DNA from: Aliirhizobium wenxiniae | GTDB lineage: Bacteria > Pseudomonadota > Alphaproteobacteria > Rhizobiales > Rhizobiaceae | Length of the DNA: 64,000 bases | Assembly (NCBI RefSeq): GCF_014201355.1 | Contig: NZ_JACHEG010000014.1 | Span: 1-64,000 of the forward strand | Direction: 5' to 3' | Shown: piece after piece, positions 43,898-53,001 of the stretch | Position numbering within the stretch: position 1 is the first letter of the stretch | Layout of the letters: the number at the start of each line of letters is the position of its first letter | Notes under the pieces: generated by a model | What the model saw: only the letters and a program-made list of their open reading frames with translations | The model's database searches: none | Told to the model about the DNA's origin: nothing | Program-made: the position numbers and the translations under genes

Positions 43898-45463
43898 ATG
43901 AACAAAGCCATTTCAGTTGCGATCTCCGCACGGATCGCGGCCATAAGGCTGGCTGTGCCCGGCGCACGCCATGCCCTGCCGCAACCGCTAGCCTGGCGCT
44001 TGTTGCGCAAGGGGGAAAGCGACCCCGTACAGCAGGGAACGGCAACCACCGTGGTGACCCTCCTTGATGCCCTTTATCCTGCCACGGATTACCGTTTCGA
44101 GGCAGAAGGTTTCGAGCCTCTTTCATTCCGAACCCGCGATTGCGCCGGCCTTGTGCGGGCAGTCGATTACGGGCTGGTTCAGAATACCGATCTCTCCGAC
44201 CTTGCCGCAGCGCGCAAAAATGCCGACGCTCTTGCCAAGGCTTTGTCAGATACGCCCCTGGGCGGCACACTTTATATTGCACCCGGCACATGGACAGCCT
44301 TTCCCCTGAAGCTGCGAAGCGACTTGACCCTGCATCTGGCGGAAGGTGCGGTGCTTCGCGCACCGAGCGTCCGCGACGGCTGGCCGATCCTCCCGGCGCG
44401 CGCTGACGACGGCCGCATGCTGGGCAGCTGGGAAGGCCTTCCCGATGCCTGCTTTGCAGCTCCCGTTCACGCCATCGGTGCGGAACGTCTAACGATCGAA
44501 GGCAAAGGCGTCCTCGATGGGTCCGGCAACGCCGGCGACTGGTGGACATGGCCGAAGGAAACCCGTGAAGGCGCGCGCCGTCCGCGCGGTCTTCATCTGA
44601 TCGACTGCAGGGAAACCCTTCTTCTCGGCTTCACCATCCGCAATGCGCCGTCATGGACCGTCCACCCGCAAGGCTGTGACGGATTGGCAGCGGTCGCGCT
44701 CCACATCCAGGCACCCCATGACAGCCCCAATACCGATGGCTTCGACCCCGAAGGCTGCCGGAATGTGACGGTCGAGGGAGTGCGCTTTTCTGTCGGCGAC
44801 GATTGCATCGCCATCAAGGCCGGCAAGCGCGGCAACAAGGGCGAGGCAGACCACTTAAGCGAAACGCGCGGTGTCACTATCCGCCATTGCCTGATGGAAC
44901 GCGGCCATGGCGGCGTTGTCATCGGCTCGGAAATGTCCGGCGGAGTTCACGATGTGACCGTCGAGGATTGTGACATGGTCGGCACCGATCGCGGCCTGCG
45001 GATCAAGACGCGCCGCGGTCGTGGCGGCGGTATCAGCAATATCTCCATGCGCCGGGTGAAGATGGACGGCGTCCTGGTGACGCTTTCGGCCAACGTCCAT
45101 TATTTCTGCGATGCCGACGGCCATGACGACTGGGTTCAGTCTCGTGCACCGGCACCGGTCGTCGAGGGAACGCCTTATGTCGACGGCATTTTTGTCGAGG
45201 ACGTCGATGTCTACGGCTTGGCGCTTGCCGCCGGCGTCTTCCTTGGCCTGCCGGAAATGCCGGTCCGCAACATTCGCATCCGCGGCCTGCGTATTCACTC
45301 CACCGACCCGGCCGCGATAGCAGCACCTCCCATCATGGCTGATGGCGTGCGGGCCATGCGTCACGAACAGATCCTCTGCGAACACGCGCAGATCGACATC
45401 GATGATGCGAGCCTGCTCTCCACCGACCCGATCTCCCTCCCAAACCTACTGGCACCCCGATGA
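43898..45463 (+). CDS. GH28 polygalacturonase-type hydrolase, apparently cytoplasmic
   Basis: A 521-residue glycoside hydrolase family 28 enzyme. All active-site blocks are visible: NTD (D280), GDD (D301, D302), GHG (H337) and RIK (R368, K370). Residues 1-90 form an extra N-terminal domain of the kind seen in exo-polygalacturonases. There is no signal peptide, so it should cleave galacturonic-acid or rhamnogalacturonan oligomers after import by the upstream transporter. It overlaps the GH105 gene by 4 nt. The family is firm; exo-action and exact linkage are inferred. Confidence 0.9.
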   Translation: MNKAISVAISARIAAIRLAVPGARHALPQPLAWRLLRKGESDPVQQGTATTVVTLLDALYPATDYRFEAEGFEPLSFRTRDCAGLVRAVDYGLVQNTDLSDLAAARKNADALAKALSDTPLGGTLYIAPGTWTAFPLKLRSDLTLHLAEGAVLRAPSVRDGWPILPARADDGRMLGSWEGLPDACFAAPVHAIGAERLTIEGKGVLDGSGNAGDWWTWPKETREGARRPRGLHLIDCRETLLLGFTIRNAPSWTVHPQGCDGLAAVALHIQAPHDSPNTDGFDPEGCRNVTVEGVRFSVGDDCIAIKAGKRGNKGEADHLSETRGVTIRHCLMERGHGGVVIGSEMSGGVHDVTVEDCDMVGTDRGLRIKTRRGRGGGISNISMRRVKMDGVLVTLSANVHYFCDADGHDDWVQSRAPAPVVEGTPYVDGIFVEDVDVYGLALAAGVFLGLPEMPVRNIRIRGLRIHSTDPAAIAAPPIMADGVRAMRHEQILCEHAQIDIDDASLLSTDPISLPNLLAPR

Positions 45464-46566
45464 AACCCACCGATTATTTCGACCAATTCTGCACCCGCTA
45501 CCAGGCCTACAAGAACGGCAACTGGTGCTATGAGGACGGCTGCATCTATCGCGGACTGGAACTGCTCTTTGAGGCAACCGGCGAGCAGCGCTGGCTCGAC
45601 CATATCCTGCGTCTGATTGATCCCCAGGTCAGCCCGGACGGAAGCCTGGCGGGCTATACCCAGGAAGAGTTCAACATCGACAACGTCCTGCCGGGACGAG
45701 CACTGATCTTCCTCGACCGGCAAACCGGCGATCCCCGCTACATGTCGGCTGCACGCCGCCTGATCGCACAGCTGGATGCGCATCCGCGCATTCCGGCCGG
45801 CAACTACTGGCATAAGAAGCGCTATCCCTCCCAGGTCTGGCTGGACGGGCTCTATATGGGCCTGCCCTTCCAGGTCGAATATGCGCTCCGGTCCGGTGAA
45901 ACGCCGCGGATCACCGATGCCCTGCAGCAACTGGCAACGGCACTCGCATTGACCCAGGTCGGCAACGGACTATATGTCCACGGTTATGACGACAGCCGCG
46001 CGGAAAAATGGGCAGACCAGCTCACCGGCAAATCTCCGGCCGTCTGGTCACGCGCCGTCGGATGGCTGATCATGGCGCTGGTCGATATCCTTGCAGTTCT
46101 TCCCGCAGATCAGGCAACAGCAACGCTGAGAAAACAGACACGCGCGGTTCTTCTGGCGCTTGCCGAAAGGCAACAGCAATCCGGCCTCTGGCCGCAGGTG
46201 CTGGATGCTCCGGATCTTGCCGGCAATTACGACGAAACCTCCGCATCGGCCATGTTCGCCTATGCCTTGCTGCGCGCCGAGCGACTGGATCTGGTTGCAC
46301 CGGAAGAGGCGTCGAAAATCCGCGCCTCCGGCCAGAAGGCGGCAGAGGCTTTGGTCGACACGCGGCTTGTCGAAGAAAACGGCGAAACCCGCCTTGTCGG
46401 CATCTGCCAGGTGGCAGGCCTTGGCCCCTTCAATGGCCGCTATCGCGACGGCTCGCCGGCCTATTATCTGGTCGAGGAAGTCGTGGCCGATGACGCCAAG
46501 GGTGTCGGCCCCTTCATGATGGCCTATGCGGAAGCCACGCTTGCGATCAGGGCAAAGGCTGCCTGA
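45460..46566 (+). CDS. GH105 unsaturated rhamnogalacturonyl hydrolase (YteR-like)
   Basis: A 368-residue (alpha/alpha)6-barrel hydrolase. The catalytic aspartate lies in WLDGLYMG (D129), and WSRAVGWL and HGYDDSRAEKWAD are family-105 landmarks. It removes the unsaturated galacturonyl residue left by pectate or rhamnogalacturonan lyases. It has no signal peptide, so it works with the cytoplasmic GH28 enzyme, whose gene it overlaps. The product would be a keto-uronate, the kind of compound on which KdgF-like cupins act; such a cupin lies at the left edge of the window. It ends the operon at a strong terminator. Confidence 0.9.
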   Translation: MKPTDYFDQFCTRYQAYKNGNWCYEDGCIYRGLELLFEATGEQRWLDHILRLIDPQVSPDGSLAGYTQEEFNIDNVLPGRALIFLDRQTGDPRYMSAARRLIAQLDAHPRIPAGNYWHKKRYPSQVWLDGLYMGLPFQVEYALRSGETPRITDALQQLATALALTQVGNGLYVHGYDDSRAEKWADQLTGKSPAVWSRAVGWLIMALVDILAVLPADQATATLRKQTRAVLLALAERQQQSGLWPQVLDAPDLAGNYDETSASAMFAYALLRAERLDLVAPEEASKIRASGQKAAEALVDTRLVEENGETRLVGICQVAGLGPFNGRYRDGSPAYYLVEEVVADDAKGVGPFMMAYAEATLAIRAKAA

Positions 46567-46581
46567 CCATTAATCGGAAAA

Positions 46582-46609
46582 ACCTGGCGGCACGCTCGTG
46601 CCGCCAGGT
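46582..46609. terminator. Strong convergent terminator
   Basis: A perfect 13-bp stem (46582-46594 with 46597-46609) lies between the GH105 gene and the convergent dipeptidase gene, with A-rich sequence on the left that is a T run for the minus strand. Confidence 0.85.
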
Positions 46610-46619
46610 CGCTTAAACA

Positions 46620-47657
46620 TCAAGCAGCCCAGCTGCGCTCCAGAACCGAAATCCAGTTCTCATGACCGATCTTCTTCAGCTCGGCATCGTTGAAACCATG
46701 CTTGCGCAGAGCCTCGACCAACAGGGGCAGCCCGGCCGCATCCTTCATTTCCGCCGGAATGGTCGTGCCGTCGAAATCAGAGCCGAGCGCCACATGCTCG
46801 ATGCCGATCCGCTCCGCGATATAGGCAACATGGCGCACCAGAAGATCAATGCTGGTATTCGGGTCCTTCACCCCGTCGTCCCGCAGGAACAGCACGCCGA
46901 AATTGATGCCGGCAAGCCCCCCCGTATCGCGAATAGCATCGAGCTGGCGGTCGGTGAGATTGCGGCTGTGATTGCAAAGCGCATGCACGTTGGAATGCGA
47001 GGCAACCAGCGGCGCCTTGGAAAGCTTGGCGATCTCCCAGAAACCTGCCTCGTTCATGTGCGACAGGTCGACCATGATCTTCAGCTCGTTGCAGGCACGG
47101 ATCAGGTCACGGCCGGCATCCGTCAGGCCCGGACCGATATCCGGCGAAGACGGGTAGCGGAACGGCACGCCATAGGCGAATACATTCGGCCGGCTCCAGA
47201 CCGGGCCGAGCGTGCGCAGGCCCGCCTGATGCAGCACGTGAAGTGCATCCAGATCGGCCGCGACCGCTTCCGCTCCCTCGATATGAAAGACCGCCGCAAA
47301 ACTGCCGGTTTCAATCGATCGGCGGATATCGTCGGCCGTGCGGCATACGGTCACTGCGCCCTGCGAGCGGGCTTCGATATCGAAAAGAAGCCGCGCCATC
47401 GCCAGCGTCTCATTCAGTGCATCGGGCTGCAAAGGTGTTGGATAATCCCCGTTCGCGTCCTTCGTCATGCTTGGCGAGGGCACGTAAATAGCGCATAGAC
47501 CGCCGGCCAGGCCGCCGGCCCTGGCGCGAGGCAGGTCGATATGTCCTGTTTCTTCGCCTTCAAGAAAACGCTTTACCGGGTCGTTGCCGCCACCACGTCG
47601 CAAGCGGAGAAGCACGTCATTGTGGCCATCGAAAATCGGGAGAGGATTGTTCAACAT
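46620..47657 (-). CDS. Membrane-dipeptidase-type peptidase (M19 family)
   Basis: A 345-residue zinc peptidase. FDGHNDVLLRL near the N-terminus carries the HxD metal ligands, FHIEGAEAV supplies the bridging glutamate, ASHSNVHALC a further histidine, and GSDFDGTT is the final motif. M19 enzymes cleave dipeptides and, unusually, accept a D-residue at the C-terminal side. There is no signal peptide, so it should act in the cytoplasm. An in-frame TTG at 47663 is an alternative start with slightly better ribosome-site spacing. It is divergent from a peptide importer and shares the regulatory gap with it. Confidence 0.88.
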   Translation of the reverse strand: MLNNPLPIFDGHNDVLLRLRRGGGNDPVKRFLEGEETGHIDLPRARAGGLAGGLCAIYVPSPSMTKDANGDYPTPLQPDALNETLAMARLLFDIEARSQGAVTVCRTADDIRRSIETGSFAAVFHIEGAEAVAADLDALHVLHQAGLRTLGPVWSRPNVFAYGVPFRYPSSPDIGPGLTDAGRDLIRACNELKIMVDLSHMNEAGFWEIAKLSKAPLVASHSNVHALCNHSRNLTDRQLDAIRDTGGLAGINFGVLFLRDDGVKDPNTSIDLLVRHVAYIAERIGIEHVALGSDFDGTTIPAEMKDAAGLPLLVEALRKHGFNDAELKKIGHENWISVLERSWAA

Positions 47658-47865
47658 TTTCAAAATTGTCCTGCCGGAACCTATCAGTTTTGGCTATCCG
47701 TAAGTAGGTGGGGCCGCGGTCGCAAATGCAAACCGCGCATAACCTATTCGAAAAATGGAATTGGTCGGCCCGTAAACGCACTGTTAAGACGCGCGACAAA
47801 TTGCGGCAAAATCTTGCTGACCCTTCAAATACTGGGGGTTCAGTTTTTTAATGGGGAATATAGCA

Positions 47866-49464
47866 ATGGTATCCAGACGTAACTTCCTGATCGGCGGCGC
47901 AGCCCTGCCCTTCCTGTCCTACATCAACCTGGCCGACACCGTTTTCGCGGCCACGCCGAAGGACATTCTGGTTGTTGCCCAGCAGCTCGACAACATGACC
48001 AGCCTTGACCCGCATGAGGGTTTTGAGGCCGTCGGTGGCGAGATGATCAGCAACATGTACGAAAAGCTGGTTCGCGCCAACAGCGACAACCCCAATGAAG
48101 TCCTCCCGGTCATCGCCGCTTCCTGGGAAGCCGATGCGGACAACAAGGTCTTCACCTTCAAGCTCGGCAACTCCACCTTCGCCTCGGGCGCAGCCGTTAC
48201 CGCTGAGGACGTCGCGTTCTCGCTGCAGCGCGCCATCAAGATGAACAAGAGCCCGGCCTTCATCATCAATCAGTTCGGCTTCACGGCAGAGAATGTCGAA
48301 GCCATGATCGTTGCCAAGGACGAAAAGACCGTCACGCTGACGACCGAAAAGCCGACCGCAATCTCCTTCCTGCTGTTCTGCCTCTCGGCAAACATCGGCG
48401 CCATCGTCGAGAAGAAGACGGTTCTTGAAAACGAAGTGAACGGCGACCTCGGCAATGCCTGGCTGCAGAAGAACAGCGCCGGCTCCGGTTCGTTCAAGCT
48501 TCAGTCCTGGAAGGCTTCCGAAAGCATCGCACTGACGCTCAACGAGCACGGCCCGTACAAGGGCAACCTCAAGCGCGTCATCATCCGCCACGTCGTCGAT
48601 CCGTCCTCGCAGATGCTCATGCTGCAGAAGGGTGACGTCGATATCGCCCGCGACCTGACCTCGGAACAGCTGAAAGTGCTGCAGTCCGACGAGAACGTCG
48701 TTCTGGTCCGCAAGCAGATCGCATCCCTGATGCTGATCTCGATGAACCAGACCAATGCGAACCTCGCAAAGCCGCAGGTCTGGGAAGCCGTCAAGTGGGC
48801 GCTCGACTACGAAGGCATCCAGAAGAACATCATCCCGCTGACGCACGCCGTCCACCAGAGCATGGAACCGGCAGGCTTCCCGGGCACGGTCATGGATACG
48901 CCGTTCCAGAAGGATGTCGCCAAGGCCAAGGCGCTGATGGCTGAAGCCGGTCTCGCAGACGGTTTCGACATCACCCTCGACCACTACTCGGCACAGCCGG
49001 CTCCGGATATCGCCCAGGCGATCCAGTCGAACCTCGGCGAAATCGGCATCCGCGTGAAGCTGCAGTCGGCTGAAAACCGTCAGGTTCTCACCAAGATGCG
49101 CGCCCGCCAGCACGAAATGGCGCTGTCCGCATGGGGCACCGACTACTTCGACCCGAACTCCAATGCCGAAGTCTTCTGCATCAACAAGGACAATTCGGAC
49201 GACGCCAAGAAGAAGCCGTTCGCATGGCGCTCCAGCTTCAAGAACGACGAGCTGACCGCCAAGGCAGAAGCTGCCCGCGACGAGAAGGATCCGGCAAAGC
49301 GTCTGGAACTCTACGAAGCCCTGCAGCGCGAATTCATGCACAACAGCCCGTTCGCGGTCATGTTCCAGAACACCAAGACCGCAGCTTGCCGCAAGGGCGT
49401 TACCGGTTTCCAGATCGGCGTTCTGTCTGAAGGCAACTCCTACCTCGGGACCAACAAGGCGTGA
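47866..49464 (+). CDS. Peptide-binding protein, family 5, with Tat-like signal
   Basis: A 532-residue solute-binding protein. MVSRRNFLIGGAALPFLSY is a twin-arginine signal, cleaved near residue 29 after VFA. The mature part has ASLDPHEGFEAV-like and MYEKLVRANSDNP segments and SGSFKLQSWKASES, as in Dpp/Opp-type binders. The ATG at 47866 has GGGGA about 9 nt upstream; the earlier in-frame ATG at 47851 overlaps that site. It starts the peptide importer operon. The ligand is unknown, but the flanking enzymes point to peptides with D-residues. Confidence 0.9.
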   Translation: MVSRRNFLIGGAALPFLSYINLADTVFAATPKDILVVAQQLDNMTSLDPHEGFEAVGGEMISNMYEKLVRANSDNPNEVLPVIAASWEADADNKVFTFKLGNSTFASGAAVTAEDVAFSLQRAIKMNKSPAFIINQFGFTAENVEAMIVAKDEKTVTLTTEKPTAISFLLFCLSANIGAIVEKKTVLENEVNGDLGNAWLQKNSAGSGSFKLQSWKASESIALTLNEHGPYKGNLKRVIIRHVVDPSSQMLMLQKGDVDIARDLTSEQLKVLQSDENVVLVRKQIASLMLISMNQTNANLAKPQVWEAVKWALDYEGIQKNIIPLTHAVHQSMEPAGFPGTVMDTPFQKDVAKAKALMAEAGLADGFDITLDHYSAQPAPDIAQAIQSNLGEIGIRVKLQSAENRQVLTKMRARQHEMALSAWGTDYFDPNSNAEVFCINKDNSDDAKKKPFAWRSSFKNDELTAKAEAARDEKDPAKRLELYEALQREFMHNSPFAVMFQNTKTAACRKGVTGFQIGVLSEGNSYLGTNKA

Positions 49465-50474
49465 ACAGACGTTTTAAAAGCCTTGCAGCAACACTGAGCA
49501 GCGTCCTCCTGACGCTGTTCGGTTTGACTGTCCTGACTTTCCTCATCGGCCGGGTCATGCCGGTCGATCCGGTCATTGCCGCCGTTGGCGACAATGCACC
49601 TGAGGATGTCATTCTTCGCGTACGCGCCGAAATGGGCCTTGATCAGCCCATTCCAGTGCAGTTCCTGCATTATCTCTACCAGCTGGCCCACGGCGATTTC
49701 GGCATGTCGGTTCTGACCAAGAACCCGGTCGCGACCGATATCGTCCGTTTCTTCCCGGCCACTTTCGAGCTTGCCACCGCAGCCCTGCTTCTCGCGGCGC
49801 TGATCGGCATTCCGCTCGGCGTCTGGGCAGCTGTGCGCCAGGGCACGTTCACCGACCAGGCGATCCGCGTCGTCTGCCTCGCCGGCCATTCTGTGCCGGT
49901 CTTCATGCTGTCGCTGATCTCGCTTCTGATCTTCTATTCCTGGCTCGACCTCGCCCCGGGTCCCGGCCGCCAGGACATCATTTTTGACGGCATGATCGAT
50001 ACGGTCACCGGCATCCTGACGATCGACACCCTGATCGCCGGCGATTTCGATGCGTTCAAGGATGCGCTTGCGCATATGGCCCAGCCGGTCATCATCCTCG
50101 CCTATTTCTCGATGGCCTACATCGCCCGTATGACGCGCGCCTTCATGATCGATGCGCTGAAAGGCGAATACGTCATCACCGCCCGCGCAAAGGGTCTGTC
50201 GCTGACCAAGGTCATCTGGGGCCATGCTTTCCCGACGGTTGCAGTCCAGCTCGTCACCGTCATGGCTCTGACCTATGCCGGCCTTCTCGAAGGCGCCGTC
50301 GTCACCGAGACCGTGTTCTCGTGGCCGGGCATCGGCCAGTATCTGACCGTATCGCTGATGAATGCGGACATGAACCCGGTCGTTGGCACCACGCTTCTGA
50401 TCGGCCTCATCTATGTCGGCCTCAACCTGATTGCGGACATCCTCTACCGCGTCCTCGATCCACGGGTACAATAA
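49461..50474 (+). CDS. Peptide ABC permease (DppB-like)
   Basis: A 337-residue permease with a GTG start that overlaps the binding-protein stop (GTGA). LFGLTVLTFLIGRVMPVDP is helix 1 with the usual following motif; YVITARAKGLSLTKVIW is the ATPase-contact loop; ETVFSWPGIGQYL is the late DppB signature. A periplasmic insert around residues 165-185 (SWLDLAPGPGRQD) is common to the family. It pairs with the DppC-like permease, which starts on its stop codon. Confidence 0.92.
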   Translation: MNRRFKSLAATLSSVLLTLFGLTVLTFLIGRVMPVDPVIAAVGDNAPEDVILRVRAEMGLDQPIPVQFLHYLYQLAHGDFGMSVLTKNPVATDIVRFFPATFELATAALLLAALIGIPLGVWAAVRQGTFTDQAIRVVCLAGHSVPVFMLSLISLLIFYSWLDLAPGPGRQDIIFDGMIDTVTGILTIDTLIAGDFDAFKDALAHMAQPVIILAYFSMAYIARMTRAFMIDALKGEYVITARAKGLSLTKVIWGHAFPTVAVQLVTVMALTYAGLLEGAVVTETVFSWPGIGQYLTVSLMNADMNPVVGTTLLIGLIYVGLNLIADILYRVLDPRVQ

Positions 50475-51373
50475 TGAACGCCACCTTCCGAAACTGGGCG
50501 CTGGACGAAAATCCGTCCTCGCGCCGCCAGGCCGCCTGGGGCAACTGGTACCGTATCTGGCTGAACCTGCGCGGCAACGCGCTCGGCATGATCGGCCTGA
50601 CCATCATCGCCATTTTCATCGGTATCGCCATCTTCGCGCCGCTGCTTGCCACCCACGATCCGGCAATGCAGGATCTTGGCAACCGCCTTGCGGCTCCGAG
50701 CGCGCTGCACTGGTTCGGCACCGATGAACTCGGCCGCGACATCTATTCGCGCCTTCTTTACGGCGGCCGCGTCACGCTCGGCATGGTCATTGCCGTTGTC
50801 GTGCTCGTCGCCCCGATCGGTCTCGCCATCGGCTGCATCGCCGGTTATTTCGGCGGCATCGTCGATACGATCCTGATGCGCATCACCGACATCTTCCTCG
50901 CCTTCCCGCGCCTCGTTCTGGCTCTCGCCTTCGTTGCGGCGCTGAAGCCGGGGGTCGAAAGCGCCATTCTCGCCATCGCGCTGACCGCCTGGCCGCCCTA
51001 TGCCCGCATGGCCCGCGCCGAAACGCTGACGGTTCGCGGCAGCGACTTCATCGCCGCTTATCGCCTGACCGGTGGCTCCTCCTGGCGCATTATCTTCCGC
51101 CACATCATGCCGCTCTGCGTGCCGACGCTGATCGTTCGCGTCACGCTCGATATGTCGTCGATCATCATCACCGCCGCCTCGCTCGGCTTCCTCGGCATGG
51201 GCGCACAGCCGCCGTCGCCGGAATGGGGAGCGATGATCGCAACAGCCAAGCGCTTCATCTTCGAACAATGGTGGGTCGCCGCCATTCCCGGCATTGCCAT
51301 CTTCTGCGTCTCGCTCGCCTTCAATTTCCTTGGCGATGCGCTGCGCGACGTTCTGGATCCGAAGGGGAACTGA
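50474..51373 (+). CDS. Peptide ABC permease (DppC-like)
   Basis: A 299-residue permease. The ATG at 50474 overlaps the DppB stop (TAATG), so the longer frame from 50321 is not used. GMIGLTIIAIFIGIAIFAPL is helix 1, FGTDELGRDIYSRLLYGGRV the DppC hallmark, FIAAYRLTGGSSWRII the contact loop and MGAQPPSPEWGAMI the late motif. It ends 3 nt before the first ATPase gene. Confidence 0.92.
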   Translation: MNATFRNWALDENPSSRRQAAWGNWYRIWLNLRGNALGMIGLTIIAIFIGIAIFAPLLATHDPAMQDLGNRLAAPSALHWFGTDELGRDIYSRLLYGGRVTLGMVIAVVVLVAPIGLAIGCIAGYFGGIVDTILMRITDIFLAFPRLVLALAFVAALKPGVESAILAIALTAWPPYARMARAETLTVRGSDFIAAYRLTGGSSWRIIFRHIMPLCVPTLIVRVTLDMSSIIITAASLGFLGMGAQPPSPEWGAMIATAKRFIFEQWWVAAIPGIAIFCVSLAFNFLGDALRDVLDPKGN

Positions 51374-51376
51374 CGG

Positions 51377-52204
51377 ATGCTGGTCGATATTCAAAACCTC
51401 AAGATCGGTTTCAAGTCGCGCACAGGCTTCCATCAGGCAGTCAAGGGCGTGTCGCTGAAGCTCGGCACCGAAAAGCTCGGCATTGTCGGCGAAAGCGGCT
51501 CGGGCAAGAGCCTGACCGCCCGCGCACTGATGAAGCTGCTGCCCACGCAGACCGTCATCGAGGCGGACAAGCTGGAATTCGACGGCATAGACATCCGCTC
51601 GGCTTCGGAAAAGCAGATGCGCACGATCCGCGGCAAGCGGGCCGGCTTCATCCTGCAGGATCCGAAATATTCGCTGAACCCGGTAAAGACCGTCGGCAGC
51701 CAGGTCGCCGAAGCATGGCGCACCCACAAGGGCGGCAGCAAGCGTGCCGCGCTGGAAGCCGCGATCAACCTTTTGGAAATGGTGAAGATCCGCGACCCGA
51801 AAAAGGTCGCGGCCTCCTACCCACACGAAGTCTCGGGCGGCATGGGCCAGCGCGTCATGATCGCCATGATGCTCGCCCCCGATCCGGAACTCCTGATCGC
51901 CGACGAACCGACGTCTGCACTTGATGCCACGGTACAGGCAGAAATCCTGCGCCTCATCGAGGAACTGGTCTCGGAACGCGGCATGGGCCTTCTGCTCATC
52001 AGCCACGACCTGCCGCTCGTTTCGCACTTCTGCGATCGCGTTGCCGTCATGTATGCCGGCCATGTGATGGAGGAACTGAAGGCGTCGGACCTGCTCTCCG
52101 CACAGCATCCCTATACGCGCGGCCTGCTCAACTGCATGCCCTCGCTGATGCATCCCAAGGAGCGCCTGCCCGTCCTTACCCGTGATCCGGAGTGGCTGAA
52201 ATGA
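51377..52204 (+). CDS. Peptide ABC ATPase (DppD-like)
   Basis: A 275-residue ATPase: GESGSGKSLTAR (about residue 38), VSGGMGQRVMIAMML as signature, LLIADEPTSALD and LLISHDLPLV. The C-terminal HPYTRGLLNCMPSL is the peptide-importer tail; the usual iron-sulphur cysteine cluster seen in some DppD proteins is not evident. It overlaps the DppF-like gene by 4 nt and works with it as a heterodimer. Confidence 0.92.
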   Translation: MLVDIQNLKIGFKSRTGFHQAVKGVSLKLGTEKLGIVGESGSGKSLTARALMKLLPTQTVIEADKLEFDGIDIRSASEKQMRTIRGKRAGFILQDPKYSLNPVKTVGSQVAEAWRTHKGGSKRAALEAAINLLEMVKIRDPKKVAASYPHEVSGGMGQRVMIAMMLAPDPELLIADEPTSALDATVQAEILRLIEELVSERGMGLLLISHDLPLVSHFCDRVAVMYAGHVMEELKASDLLSAQHPYTRGLLNCMPSLMHPKERLPVLTRDPEWLK

Positions 52205-52944
52205 CGATCGAGATCGACAATCTGCGTATCAGCTTCGTTGGCCGCGAAGTCGTCAAGGGCGTGTCCTTCAACGTTGCCAAGGGCGCAAGCTTCGGCATCG
52301 TCGGTGAAAGCGGTTCGGGCAAGTCCACCGTTCTGCGCGCCATGGCCGGCCTCAACAACGACTGGTCCGGTCGTATCGCCTTTTCCGGCGAAGATGCCCC
52401 GCTGTTTCGCCCGCCGGCCTTCTTCCGCAAGGTGCAGATGGTGTTCCAAGACCCCTATGGTTCGCTGCACCCGCGCCAGACGATCGACCGCATCCTGTCG
52501 GAACTGCCGCTCGTGCACGGCATGGACAATATCGACGACCGCATCGCCAAGGTGCTGTCAGCCGTTGCCCTGCCGCAGACCGCGCGCTTCCGTTATCCGC
52601 ACCAGCTTTCCGGCGGCCAGCGCCAGCGCGTCGCAATCGCCCGCGCGCTGATCGCGGAACCGGAAGTTCTGCTGCTCGACGAACCGACATCGGCGCTCGA
52701 CGTTTCGGTTCAGGCGGAAATCCTCAACCTTCTGGCTGACCTCCGCGCTGAGCGGAACCTCACCTATGTGATGGTCAGCCACAATCTCAGCGTCATCACC
52801 CATCTTTGCACAGAAGTCGGCGTGATGATCGATGGCCATATGGTTGAACAGGTAACTGCCGAGGACCTGAGACTCGGCAATGTCAATCACGCTCATACCC
52901 GCGAATTGCGCAGTCTGAGCGTGGAGCTCGAAGAACCGGCCTGA
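52201..52944 (+). CDS. Peptide ABC ATPase (DppF-like)
   Basis: A 247-residue ATPase: GESGSGKSTVLRAM near residue 39, LSGGQRQRVAIARAL, LLLDEPTSALDVSVQ and VSHNLSVITHLC. It is shorter than most DppF proteins because the C-terminal extension is reduced. The ATG at 52201 overlaps the DppD stop; three upstream in-frame codons are not needed. It is followed 57 nt later by the D-aminopeptidase-like gene, probably in the same operon. Confidence 0.92.
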   Translation: MTIEIDNLRISFVGREVVKGVSFNVAKGASFGIVGESGSGKSTVLRAMAGLNNDWSGRIAFSGEDAPLFRPPAFFRKVQMVFQDPYGSLHPRQTIDRILSELPLVHGMDNIDDRIAKVLSAVALPQTARFRYPHQLSGGQRQRVAIARALIAEPEVLLLDEPTSALDVSVQAEILNLLADLRAERNLTYVMVSHNLSVITHLCTEVGVMIDGHMVEQVTAEDLRLGNVNHAHTRELRSLSVELEEPA

Positions 52945-53001
52945 CCTTTCAAGGTTCTGGCGGACCCGGTCCGGTTCTAGAGCAGTAAGTGGAGAAGCGA
53001 G

